Assembly (NCBI GenBank): GCA_018332375.1
Contig: BOPV01000001.1
Location: forward strand, 3,100,001 to 3,164,000
Direction of reading: 5' to 3'
DNA from: Roseiterribacter gracilis
GTDB taxonomy: Bacteria > Pseudomonadota > Alphaproteobacteria > BOG-932 > Roseiterribacteraceae
DNA: 64,000 nt
The notes beneath the pieces were generated by a model, which saw only the letters and a program-made list of their open reading frames with translations, did no database searches and had not been told where the DNA came from. Positions 16,832 through 24,969 of the stretch are shown one piece after another (the first letter of the stretch is position 1; each line of letters opens with the position of its first letter). Made by a program: the position numbers and the translations under genes.

Positions 16832-17533
16832 ATGGTTGTCGCGATGCGTGCTGCAGTGCGAGAAGATGAAGCGACGTCGCTCGTCGAAGAGTCGTACCGC
16901 GCGCTGAAAGATGCGATCCGGCGCAATCAGCTTCTACCGGGCTATCAAGCATCCGAACAGGAAATCGCCGACCAGTTGGGCGTCAGCCGGACGCCCGTGC
17001 ACGAGGCCGTGATCCGGCTGCAGCAAGAAGGTTTGGTCCAGGTTCTGCCGCGCCGGGGCGTGCGCATTTGTCCGATCTCGCCGGACGACATCCGTGAAAT
17101 TTACAATGTCGTGATCGCCCTCGAAGCGATGGCGGCGGAATTGCTCGCGGGGATGGACGCGAAAACGCGCGCACCGGTGTTGGCCGACCTCACCGCACAC
17201 ACGGCGGAGATGGAACGCGCGCTGAAAGCCGACGAGCTCGATCAATGGGCGACCGCCGACGACGCGTTTCACGCGAGCTTGATTGCGGGCTGCGGCAACG
17301 GACGCATCGCACGTCTTGGCACTACGATGTCGGACCAGCTGCACCGCGCCCGGATTGCGACCTTGCGCATGCGGCCCAAGCCGAAAAAATCAGCGGTCGA
17401 ACACCGCGCCATTCTGGCCGCGATCAAAAGCGGTGACGCCGAAGCGGCGCACGCAAGCGCACGCGCCCATCGCGTACGCTCGCGTGATGAGCTACTACCG
17501 CTTCTCGCGAAACACGGCCTTTCGCATCTCTAG
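16832..17533 (+). CDS. GntR family regulator, FadR/FCD type
   Basis: A 233-residue repressor-type protein. The N-terminal winged helix holds SLVEESYRALKDAIRRNQL and QEIADQLGVSRTPVHEAV, typical of GntR DNA-binding domains; the C-terminal FCD domain has ligand-pocket residues in ADDAFHASLIAGCGN and SAVEHRAILAAIKSGD. Such proteins usually sense the acid handled by the neighbouring operon. I chose the ATG at 16832 because GGGGAT lies about 8 bases before it; ATG codons at 16796 and 16844 are alternatives. Its divergent position next to the dehydrogenase/transporter operon makes it the probable regulator of that operon. Confidence 0.88.
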   Translation: MVVAMRAAVREDEATSLVEESYRALKDAIRRNQLLPGYQASEQEIADQLGVSRTPVHEAVIRLQQEGLVQVLPRRGVRICPISPDDIREIYNVVIALEAMAAELLAGMDAKTRAPVLADLTAHTAEMERALKADELDQWATADDAFHASLIAGCGNGRIARLGTTMSDQLHRARIATLRMRPKPKKSAVEHRAILAAIKSGDAEAAHASARAHRVRSRDELLPLLAKHGLSHL

Positions 17534-17637
17534 CATCGCGCCGACTGGGCAATTTCACCGGCGTTCGACAACGTCGTGATCTTCCAGCACAAGTCCATCA
17601 CGCGCCCGGTTTGCGCGGCGGTGTTCTCGGACAGCAT
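17530..17637 (-). CDS. Candidate 35-residue small protein
   Basis: A short open frame on the minus strand in the gap between the GntR and AI-2E-type genes, encoding a peptide that begins MLSENTAAQTGRVMDLCWK and ends QSARC. Its composition is protein-like (two cysteines, mixed polar and hydrophobic) and its TAG overlaps the GntR TAG in the same CTAG arrangement seen for other convergent pairs here. The ribosome-binding site is weak. I know no family. It could be real or chance. Confidence 0.25.
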   Translation of the reverse strand: MLSENTAAQTGRVMDLCWKITTLSNAGEIAQSARC

Positions 17638-17691
17638 GTTGCAGCCTGAAGCACTGTTGTACGGTCGCGGCGTGCAGATTTGAGGGACCGA

Positions 17692-18750
17692 ATGCAGCCA
17701 TCTAATCAGGACGACGCGCTGACCCCGCCGCAACGTGCTGCGCGGATGGCGCTTGGTATCGGGCTGACATTGCTGGCGCTGTTCGTGTTGCGTGATTTTC
17801 TGCACGCGCTGGGCTGGTCGGTGATTCTGGCGATCGCGACCTGGCCGCTCTATCACCGCTTTGCCGCACGGCTCGGCCGCAGCCCGTCCAGCGCAGTGCC
17901 GGCGGGTTTGTTTGCGCTATTCATCGCGCTGCTGGTGCTGGTGCCGCTGGGCTTCGCTGCCGCGGCGGTCGTGCACGAAGCGCGCGTGCTGGTGCATCTG
18001 ATGCACGACGCACAACAACACGGGTTGCCAGCCCCCGACTTTTTGGCGCGGCTACCGTGGGGCGCCGATATGGCGACACGCTGGTGGGCGATGAATCTCG
18101 CCGACCCTGACTCTGCGAAATTGCTGTTCGGTCGCGTCAATCCCGGGATGCTCGCGCGCAGTGAGTTGGTCGGCCTCACCGTGATGCGCCGCCTGGTGCT
18201 GTTCTTCGTTACGCTGGTGGCGCTGTTCTTTCTGTTCCGCGACGGCGTGCATCTCGTCGACCGGCTGCAAGTCTTGGGCGACCGCTTGCTGGGACGGTCG
18301 GCGCGACGTCTCGAACGCGTGATGGTCGACGCGGTGCGCGGCACCGCCGATGGGCTGGTGCTGGTGGGTCTGGCCGAGGGTGCCGTGCTTGCCGTCGCCT
18401 ACGCGCTGCTGGGTGTGCCGTATGCGGTCGTGCTGGGTGCGATCACCGGCATTCTCGCCACGATTCCGTTCGGTGCGCCGTTGGTGTTTTGCGCAGCTGC
18501 GTTTGTGCTGTTGGTGAATGGCGCAACGGCGGCGGCGATCGCACTCGTCGTGTTCGGCTTTATCGTCGTATTCCTCGCCGACCATTTCGCACGACCGGCG
18601 CTGATCGGCAGCACGGTGCGATTGCCATTCCTGTTCGTGCTGCTCGGTATTTTCGGCGGCGTCGCGGCGTTCGGATTGCTCGGCCTGTTTCTGGGTCCCG
18701 TGATCTTGGCGTTGTTTCTGGCGCTGTTCCGCGAATGGACCGCGACCTAA
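17692..18750 (+). CDS. AI-2E family (PerM/YdiK-like) membrane transporter
   Basis: A 352-residue polytopic membrane protein with about eight helices in the arrangement of the AI-2E family: two N-terminal helices, a hydrophilic middle stretch (about 90-165), then a conserved helical block with ILATIPFGAPLVFC and a C-terminal GLLGLFLGPVILALF. Named for TqsA, family members are also linked to ion or solute export, so the substrate is open. The ATG at 17692 follows a GAGG site; a TTG 12 bases upstream is an alternative. It converges on the serine hydrolase gene with a 3-base gap and shows no operon partner. Confidence 0.85.
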   Translation: MQPSNQDDALTPPQRAARMALGIGLTLLALFVLRDFLHALGWSVILAIATWPLYHRFAARLGRSPSSAVPAGLFALFIALLVLVPLGFAAAAVVHEARVLVHLMHDAQQHGLPAPDFLARLPWGADMATRWWAMNLADPDSAKLLFGRVNPGMLARSELVGLTVMRRLVLFFVTLVALFFLFRDGVHLVDRLQVLGDRLLGRSARRLERVMVDAVRGTADGLVLVGLAEGAVLAVAYALLGVPYAVVLGAITGILATIPFGAPLVFCAAAFVLLVNGATAAAIALVVFGFIVVFLADHFARPALIGSTVRLPFLFVLLGIFGGVAAFGLLGLFLGPVILALFLALFREWTAT

Positions 18751-18753
18751 CGC

Positions 18754-20274
18754 CTATTTCGGCAGGCGTAGATCCAATGACTGGATCTGCGTCGGCACGT
18801 TTGGCGACAGCGTAACCGTCCCCCACAACGCGCCGCGTTCGCAGCGCAGGTCGATGCGTGCCTCCGTCGCGCTGCGCGGCTCGAATTTTTCAATCCCGGT
18901 GCAGGCCCCGACTTTGCCGTGCAGATCGGCGAGCGTTTTCTTCCAGCTCGCCGCGTCGTGATCGAGCAGCATGTTCATCGCCAGCAAATCCTTGGCGGCA
19001 AGAATGTCGCCTTGCTGCACGACGCGCAGCACCGCATCGCGCGCATCGATCAGTGCGTTGGGCGCTGCGGGCTCGCGCGGTTTAATGAGGCCGGCGCGTT
19101 GCAGCTCCACCGCCATCGCACGCACGATATTGCCCGGGCCGGCATAGGTGAGGTTGCTGAACGCAAAGAGACCGACGCCGTGCGTGGGCAGCAGCAGCAC
19201 GTTCGAGCCATAGCCCGGTAAACCGCCGCCATGCGTCAGGCCAAACCCAAGGTGGCAATCGTTGAGCACTGCCATGCCCAACCCATAGGCCGACGCGGTG
19301 TCGCATGCTTCGGGATCGTTGCGGTCGCCGCGCGGTCGAAAATTGACCGCGCCTTCGCCGATCGCGATTTCGCGGATCGTCGCGCGCTTCAAAACCCCGT
19401 CGTCGGCACCGTCGCGCGGCGGCCAAGCCGACAACAGAAACGCGACGTATTTGGCATAGTCGTTCGCGGTCGTGTGCAGCCCGCCCATCGCGCCGAAGGC
19501 GCCGTGCGCCAGCACCGGTTCTGGTTTCCAGCGATCGTCTTCCCAGCGATATCCAATGGCGCGCTTGTCGGCCGGCACGTCGGCGAATTCCCAACGTGTC
19601 GCGTTCATGCCCAGCGGTCGCAGGATCGTTTGCGTGATGTACTCGCTGTAGGGCATGCCGGCGGCGTTCGAAACGATCCGACCGACGATCGAATAGCCAG
19701 TGTTGGAATAGTCGAACCCGGTTTGCGGCACGCGCGCGAAGGTCAGGCCTTGCTGCAGCAAGGCGCCGAATTTCTCGTCGCTCATCGCAAGCTGCCGGTC
19801 GCCCCACGGGTCGTCGCTAACGAAGCCGCCCATGTGATGCAAAAGGTCGCGCACGCGAATGCGCGGACTGTCGGTGGTCGGGTATTTGAGGCTCTTCAGT
19901 TCCGGGACGATCGAGTCCGCCTGCGCATCGAACTGCAATTTACCTGCATCGCGCAGATGCAGCGCGGCCAGCGCGGTGAAATTCTTGGTCATCGACGCGA
20001 TGCGGAACACGCTGTCGGCGGTGACCGGGCGCTTGCTGTCGGTGTCCTGCACGCCAGCGCTTTTCACGTAGGCGAGTTTGCCGTCGATCACGATGCCGAA
20101 CACCATGCCGGGTACATGCCGATCGCGCATGAAGTCGGCGGCGATCCGATCGAGCTCGGGTGCAATCATCGTCAGGTCGTTCGAAGCGACAGCGATCTTG
20201 GTTGCGGCCGCGTCAGTTTGTGACGGTGCCAGCAAAAGACCCGCGGCCAAGCCGACAAAAGTACGAATACGCAT
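18754..20274 (-). CDS. Serine hydrolase, beta-lactamase/class C-like family, exported
   Basis: A 506-residue protein with an N-terminal signal peptide (cleavage near TDAAA, about residue 22). The penicillin-binding-protein-like catalytic motifs are present: SMTK (Ser94, Lys97), the Tyr motif YSN (Tyr189) and an HGG-type third motif in LTHGGGLPG. Such proteins are esterases, peptidases or amidases more often than true beta-lactamases. A C-terminal domain of about 120 residues follows the hydrolase core. The gene starts divergently from the 65-residue protein gene. No substrate can be assigned. Confidence 0.88.
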   Translation of the reverse strand: MRIRTFVGLAAGLLLAPSQTDAAATKIAVASNDLTMIAPELDRIAADFMRDRHVPGMVFGIVIDGKLAYVKSAGVQDTDSKRPVTADSVFRIASMTKNFTALAALHLRDAGKLQFDAQADSIVPELKSLKYPTTDSPRIRVRDLLHHMGGFVSDDPWGDRQLAMSDEKFGALLQQGLTFARVPQTGFDYSNTGYSIVGRIVSNAAGMPYSEYITQTILRPLGMNATRWEFADVPADKRAIGYRWEDDRWKPEPVLAHGAFGAMGGLHTTANDYAKYVAFLLSAWPPRDGADDGVLKRATIREIAIGEGAVNFRPRGDRNDPEACDTASAYGLGMAVLNDCHLGFGLTHGGGLPGYGSNVLLLPTHGVGLFAFSNLTYAGPGNIVRAMAVELQRAGLIKPREPAAPNALIDARDAVLRVVQQGDILAAKDLLAMNMLLDHDAASWKKTLADLHGKVGACTGIEKFEPRSATEARIDLRCERGALWGTVTLSPNVPTQIQSLDLRLPK

Positions 20275-20379
20275 GGATTCCCCTACCCGGCAGCGGCGCT
20301 TTTAACGCTCGTATCAGCATGTGTCTGGAGATTGCAGAGGCCGGATGAACCGTTCGGCTTTTCCTTAAGGACGGGAAGT

Positions 20380-20577
20380 ATGTCCATCAGCTCTGTTACC
20401 TCATCCTACCAAGTCCCGATTACAGCCAAGGCCCAGGTTGCCGACGAGAAAACCGAATCCAATACGGTGAAGGCCAAAGAGGCCGAAACCGGAAAAGATT
20501 CGCCGGCTCCCGTGGCGAAGGCGACGCCGCCCGCGGCTTCGGACGCTTCGACGACCTCGGTCGACGTCAAAGTCTAA
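20380..20577 (+). CDS. Unrecognised 65-residue polar small protein
   Basis: Begins MSISSVTSSYQVPITAKAQ and is rich in Ala, Lys, Thr, Ser and Pro, with no cysteine, signal peptide or membrane segment, so it is probably disordered and cytoplasmic. An AAGGA/GGGAAG ribosome-binding region precedes the ATG at 20380; an in-frame ATG at 20332 lacks one. Two hairpins follow the stop, the second a strong intrinsic terminator, which argues for a discrete, well-expressed transcript. I recognise no family. The tight fit of start signal, coding frame and terminator is the main support. Confidence 0.6.
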   Translation: MSISSVTSSYQVPITAKAQVADEKTESNTVKAKEAETGKDSPAPVAKATPPAASDASTTSVDVKV

Positions 20578-20592
20578 CCAGTCGATCTGCGA

Positions 20593-20618
20593 CCGGCCCC
20601 CTGTGACAATGGGGCCGG
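20593..20618 (+). terminator. Hairpin upstream of terminator
   Basis: CCGGCCCC (20593-20600) pairs perfectly with GGGGCCGG (20611-20618) around a 10-base loop. It has no following T run, so it may stabilise the small-gene transcript 3' end or assist the next hairpin. Confidence 0.5.
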
Positions 20619-20619
20619 T

Positions 20620-20646
20620 AAAAGGGGCCCGTGCGGGCCCCTTTTT
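20620..20646 (+). terminator. Rho-independent terminator
   Basis: AAAAGGGGCCC (20620-20630) pairs with GGGCCCCTTTT around the loop GTGC, with a run of five T at 20642-20646. The A and T tracts make it potentially bidirectional. It separates the 65-residue gene from the helicase gene. Confidence 0.88.
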
Positions 20647-20719
20647 GCGCGCGGACCGCACCAAGTGAGCGGCGTATGGTGTAAACGATGGCGGCTTCGA
20701 CGCTTGCCCAGGTTTCACC

Positions 20720-22501
20720 ATGCCGTTTCCGACCCTTCCCCCCGCCCTTCAGCGCGCGCTCACTGAGCGCGGCTATGCCGAACCGACTCCCGTCCAAGAG
20801 GCTGTTCTGCAAGGGGATTATGCCGGCCGCGACCTGTTGGTCTCGGCCCGGACCGGCTCGGGCAAGACGGTCGCCTTTGGCTTGGCAGCGGCCCCGTCCC
20901 TGCTCGACGGCGACGATCGCATGCCGCCGCCGGGCGCGCCGATCGCGCTGATGATCGCGCCCACGCGCGAGCTGGCGATGCAGGTCGCGCGTGAAATCGA
21001 CTGGCTCTACCAGGGCACCGGCGCGCGCGTCGTGTCGTGCGTCGGCGGCATGGATGCGCGTCGCGAGTCGCGCCAACTCGATGGCGGCGTACATATCGTG
21101 GTCGGGACGCCCGGTCGTCTGCGCGACCATCTCGAGCGTGGTGCGCTGGTGCTGGACGCGTTGCGCGTCGTGGTGCTCGACGAGGCTGACGAGATGCTCG
21201 ATCTCGGCTTCCGCGACGAGCTTGAAGCAATTCTGGACGCGACGCCCGCGACGCGCCGCACCTTGCTGTTCTCGGCGACCTTGCCCAAGGAAATCGTCAA
21301 TCTCGCGCGGCGCTACCAGAAAGATGCCGAACGCATCTCGGTCGCATCCGACCGCGAACAGCACAGCGATATCGAATATCGCGTCGTCGAAATCGCGCCG
21401 CACGAAACCGAACCAGCGGTCGTCAATCTGCTGCGCTGGTTCGAACTGCCCGCGGCACTCGTCTTCTGCGCCACGCGCGAACAAGTAAAACGTCTGCACG
21501 GCATTTTGCTCGAACGCGGATTCTCTGCCGTCGCCTTGTCGGGCGAGATGAGTCAGGCCGAACGTACCCACGCGCTGCAAGCGTTGCGCGACGGGCATGC
21601 GCGCGTCTGCGTCTGCACCGACGTTGCGGCGCGCGGACTGGATCTGCCCGATCTCGGTCTGGTCATTCAGGCCGAGCTGCCGCGCGACCGCCAGGTCTTC
21701 CAGCATCGCAGCGGTCGCACCGGCCGTGCCGGCAAGAAAGGCGTGTCGGTGTTGCTGGCACCCTATCCGCGTCGCCGCGCCGTCGAACGGCTGCTGCAGA
21801 TTTCGCATATTGATGCGCAATGGTCGGGCCCGCCCGATGCCGAACAGATCCGCGTCAAAGACCGCGAACGGTTGTTGGCGAAAATCGCACCGGCCGATCC
21901 GAGCGACGAAGAATTGGTCGAAACTGCGCGTCTGGTTGCCGAAGGCCGCAGCGCCGAAGATCTCGCTGCAACCTTGGTGCGCCTCTATCGCGACTTGCTG
22001 CCGGCGCCGGACGATCTTGACGAGCGTGGTTCGGCCCGCGGCGAAGTGCGCGAACGCGCACCGCGGGAACGTCGCGAGCGCGCACCGCGGGATGGCGGCA
22101 TGCGCGAGCCGCGTCCCGATCCGTCGCGCGCCATCGATGCCGGCGATGCGGTGTGGTTCCGTCTCAATGTTGGGCGCAACGGCAATGCCGATCCGCGCTG
22201 GCTGTTGCCGTTCTTGTGCCGTCGCGGTCACGTCACCAAGCGCGAGATCGGGCAAATCGAAATTCGCGAACGCGAAACCCGGGTCGCAATTTCGCGCGAC
22301 GCAGCCGAGCGTTTTGCGGTCGCCGCAAAACGACCAGACCCCCAGGATCCGAATCTGCGCATCGATCCGGTGACCGATGAGGGTGTCGTCGGCGACGTGT
22401 CGCAGCGGCGCGGACCCAAGCCGGATCGCGGCCGTCCGGAAAAATCGCCGTACGAAAAACCGCGCGGCCAGAAGCCCAGCTACAAAAGCAAAAAGCGCTA
22501 A
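20720..22501 (+). CDS. DEAD-box RNA helicase with DbpA-type RNA-binding domain
   Basis: A 593-residue ATP-dependent RNA helicase. The motifs occur in order: Q-motif region near residue 20, Walker A ARTGSGKT, Ia PTRELA, TPGR, DEAD as VLDEADEMLD, SAT, then domain 2 with ARGLDLPDL and HRSGRTGRAGKKG. After a charged Arg/Glu-rich linker (about 435-470), residues 475-550 resemble the DbpA RNA-binding domain (VWFRLNVGRNGNADPRWLLP), suggesting a role in ribosome assembly, followed by a basic Lys/Arg tail. Its TAA lies inside a hairpin shared with the converging receiver gene. Confidence 0.92.
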   Translation: MPFPTLPPALQRALTERGYAEPTPVQEAVLQGDYAGRDLLVSARTGSGKTVAFGLAAAPSLLDGDDRMPPPGAPIALMIAPTRELAMQVAREIDWLYQGTGARVVSCVGGMDARRESRQLDGGVHIVVGTPGRLRDHLERGALVLDALRVVVLDEADEMLDLGFRDELEAILDATPATRRTLLFSATLPKEIVNLARRYQKDAERISVASDREQHSDIEYRVVEIAPHETEPAVVNLLRWFELPAALVFCATREQVKRLHGILLERGFSAVALSGEMSQAERTHALQALRDGHARVCVCTDVAARGLDLPDLGLVIQAELPRDRQVFQHRSGRTGRAGKKGVSVLLAPYPRRRAVERLLQISHIDAQWSGPPDAEQIRVKDRERLLAKIAPADPSDEELVETARLVAEGRSAEDLAATLVRLYRDLLPAPDDLDERGSARGEVRERAPRERRERAPRDGGMREPRPDPSRAIDAGDAVWFRLNVGRNGNADPRWLLPFLCRRGHVTKREIGQIEIRERETRVAISRDAAERFAVAAKRPDPQDPNLRIDPVTDEGVVGDVSQRRGPKPDRGRPEKSPYEKPRGQKPSYKSKKR

Positions 22502-22510
22502 GGCGCTTTT
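22491..22510. terminator. Bidirectional terminator built over two stop codons
   Basis: AAAAGCGC (22491-22498) and GCGCTTTT (22503-22510) form a perfect 8-base stem around TAAG. The helicase TAA (22499-22501) and the receiver TAG (22500-22498 on the other strand) lie at its top. With A and T tracts on both sides it could end transcripts from either direction. Confidence 0.65.
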
Positions 22511-22875
22511 GTTGTGGCGATCTGCAACGCTTCGGCAAGGTCGGCGAGCTTGAACGGTTTGCGCAGCATGGGTGCGTCGCCGCGCACCGGTTCGATTGCG
22601 TCGGTGTCGGCATAGCCGGTCGCAAACACGATCGGCAGGCCGGGGATGATGTTGCGTACGCGTTCGGCAACTTCGGCGCCGTTCATGCCCGGCATGGCGA
22701 AATCGACAATCATCGCGTCGGGTTTTTCGTGCAGGCGCGCCAGACCGCTGGGCCCGTTCGCGGCCAGCAGCGGCACGTGGCCCAACGCGTCGAGCGACTC
22801 GCTGAAAAATTCCAGCACGTCGCGATCGTCGTCGATCACCAGCACGCGCAAACGCTTCGCTGATGGAATTGCCAC
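22498..22875 (-). CDS. Receiver (REC) domain, probably the detached C-terminus of the adjacent hybrid kinase
   Basis: A 125-residue CheY-like receiver from a GTG at 22875: acidic pair in VLVIDDDRD, phospho-acceptor Asp in MIVDFAMPGMNG, and the conserved Lys in LRKPFKL. There is no output domain. It follows the kinase at 22876-24955 with no intervening stop but in a frame shifted by +1, and upstream of the GTG its frame stays open only about 30-40 bases. In intact hybrid kinases of this type the receiver is fused at this point, so the separation is probably a frameshift, not a gene boundary. Confidence 0.75.
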   Translation of the reverse strand: MAIPSAKRLRVLVIDDDRDVLEFFSESLDALGHVPLLAANGPSGLARLHEKPDAMIVDFAMPGMNGAEVAERVRNIIPGLPIVFATGYADTDAIEPVRGDAPMLRKPFKLADLAEALQIATTKAP

Positions 22876-24955
22876 TGCGGTGACGGGCTGCCTGTTCCGG
22901 TTCGCCGTCGGCGCGCGGCAGCAACATCAGCACGGTGGTGCCACGTTCCAGCTCGCTGACCAGGCGTGCGATGCCGCCTGCTTGTTGCGCGATGCCATAG
23001 ACCTGGCTCAAGCCAAGGCCGGTGCCGCGCCCGGTTTGTTTCGTGGTGAAGAACGGATCGAACGCGCGCGCGGCAACCTCGGGTGCCATGCCGGCGCCGG
23101 TGTCGCGCACGCTGATTTCGACATAGGCACCGGGTGCCAGATCGGGATCGTCCTCGATCGCGACGTCGCGCGTGCGGATGGTCAGGACGCCGCCGCCCGG
23201 CATCGCGTCGCGCGCATTGATCGCCAGATTGAGCACCGACGTTTCCAACTGCGTCGCGTCGGTCAGCGCGTTGCCGGTTGCTTCCAGCGCCAGCACAAGT
23301 TCGATCGACGGGCCCAAGGTCCGTTCCAGAATCTCGTGCATCGTCCACAGCGAGTCGCCGACCGCGACCGGCTTCAGCGCGACTTTCTGCGTGCGCGAGA
23401 AAGCCAGCAGCTGACCGGTGAGGCGCGTGCCGCGTTCGGCGGCGCGCAAGGCGTTGGCGATCAACCGCGCCGGGCGTGCGTCATGCACATGGTTGCGCAC
23501 GATATCCAGCGATCCGATCACCGATTGCAGCAGATTGTTGAAATCGTGCGCGATGCCGCCGGTCAACTGTCCCAGCGCCTGCATCTTTTGCGATTGGCGC
23601 AGCTGCGCTTCGGCGCGTTCCAGCGCCAAGCGCGCTTCTTGTTCGCGTGTGATGTCGCGACCGACCGCGTAAAGCATCCCGGCTTCGGCGACCGCGATCC
23701 ACGACAGGTGCCGCCAATTTCCATCGGCGGCGCGCAACCGTCCGACGACGATCGGCGCCGGTTCGCCGCGGCTGACTTTTGCCATCGCGTCGGCGGCGGC
23801 GCCGACATCGTCCGGGTGGCCGAGCGGCCAGAATGGTTTGTCGAGCAGCTCGGAGTCGTCATAGCCGAGCAGCTGCGACCAAGCCGGGTTGATGCTTTTC
23901 AGAACCCCGTCGAACGTCACCACCGCCATCAAGTCGCGCGACCGCGACCAGATCCGGTCGCGTTCGCGCGTGCGCTGCGCGACGCGATCTTCCAAGGTCA
24001 GATTCAGCTGCTGTAGCTGGGTTGCCAGAATACGGTGGCGCGCTTCGCTTTCGCGCAGCGCGGCGGCCGCACGCGCCTGTTCGATCACCGCCCAGGTTCG
24101 TTCGGCGACGTCTTCGGCGAGCGCGATTTCCGCATCGGTCCATTCCCGTGGTTCGGGGTGGTGCAGAAAGAAAGTACTGCCCAGCCGTCCATTCTTGACC
24201 AACGGCACGACCAGAAAGGCGCGCGTACCGATCTCGCCCGCTTGGTGCTGGCCCGCGCTGCGCGGGTCGCGGTCGATATCGTCAATCGCGACGGTCTGAC
24301 CGGCGCGCAGCTGTTCGGTCGCGGCAGGCCCCAACAGGCCGCGCGGTCGCAGTTCCCCCGCAAGCGGCGGCAGGCGCCCATCGGTCCAGTCGCGCTGAAC
24401 CATGGTGCGATTGGCGTCGGTGTCGATCTCGTTATAGCCGACGCGCGCAACGCCGAGATGGCGGCCGACCAGTTCGCACGCTGTGTCGAGAATCGCGTTA
24501 GGATCGGACAGGCTGCGCAGCCGGTCGTTGAAGCGCAGCAGAAATCCCTGCCGTGTCGCCAGCGCCGCTTCGGCCCGCTGCAACGCGCGTTCAGTGCCGA
24601 TATCGCTAACCAGAACATAGATGCCGACGACGGCGCCGCTCGCATCGCGCCGCGGCAGATATTCGGCGCGTACCGTGCGCGTGCCGGTCGGATAGGGCAG
24701 CGTCGCTTCGAAACTGACTTCGGCGCCGGCCCGCGCCTCGGCCAGGCCGGCACGAACAAGTTCGAACGCGTCGCCCGACATCACCGTGTCCATCGGACGC
24801 CCGATCAACGTCTCGCGATCGATGCCGAACCACGTCGTGTAGGTGCGATTGACGAAGCGATAGCGCAGGTCGGCGTCGAGATACGCAATCAGCGCCGGGA
24901 CTGCGTCGGCGAGCATCGCGATTTCGTCGGGCGGGGCGGCGAAGCCAGCGTTCAT
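22876..24955 (-). CDS. PAS-GAF-PAS histidine kinase, frame-broken before its receiver
   Basis: Domains from the ATG at 24955: PAS (about 10-125), GAF (about 145-295), coiled linker, second PAS (about 335-440), HisKA with GQLTGGIAHDFNNLLQ (His470) and HATPase with GRGTGLGLSQVYG. No membrane helix, so a cytoplasmic sensor. Homologous sequence ends around 22890; the frame then has no stop and stays open antisense to the helicase until 20567, about 2.3 kb, which is not credible coding. Removing one base near the GGG at 22885-22887 (plus strand) would join it to the receiver. The coordinates give the recognisable part. It starts 14 bases after the stop of another kinase gene. Confidence 0.78.
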
Positions 24956-24969
24956 CGCCGCCAGTCTAC

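Noticed and set aside
18750..18769. Short hairpin between the AI-2E-type and serine hydrolase genes
   Set aside because: A 6-base stem (ACGCCT/AGGCGT) without a T tract is too weak to call a terminator.
20567..22490. Extension of the kinase frame antisense to the helicase
   Set aside because: No homology and an Arg-rich composition; it is better explained by a frameshift at the kinase end.
20720..22501. Helicase as part of an anti-phage system
   Set aside because: The DEAD-box motifs with a DbpA-type RNA-binding end indicate a ribosome/RNA role, and no nuclease or defence partner lies nearby.
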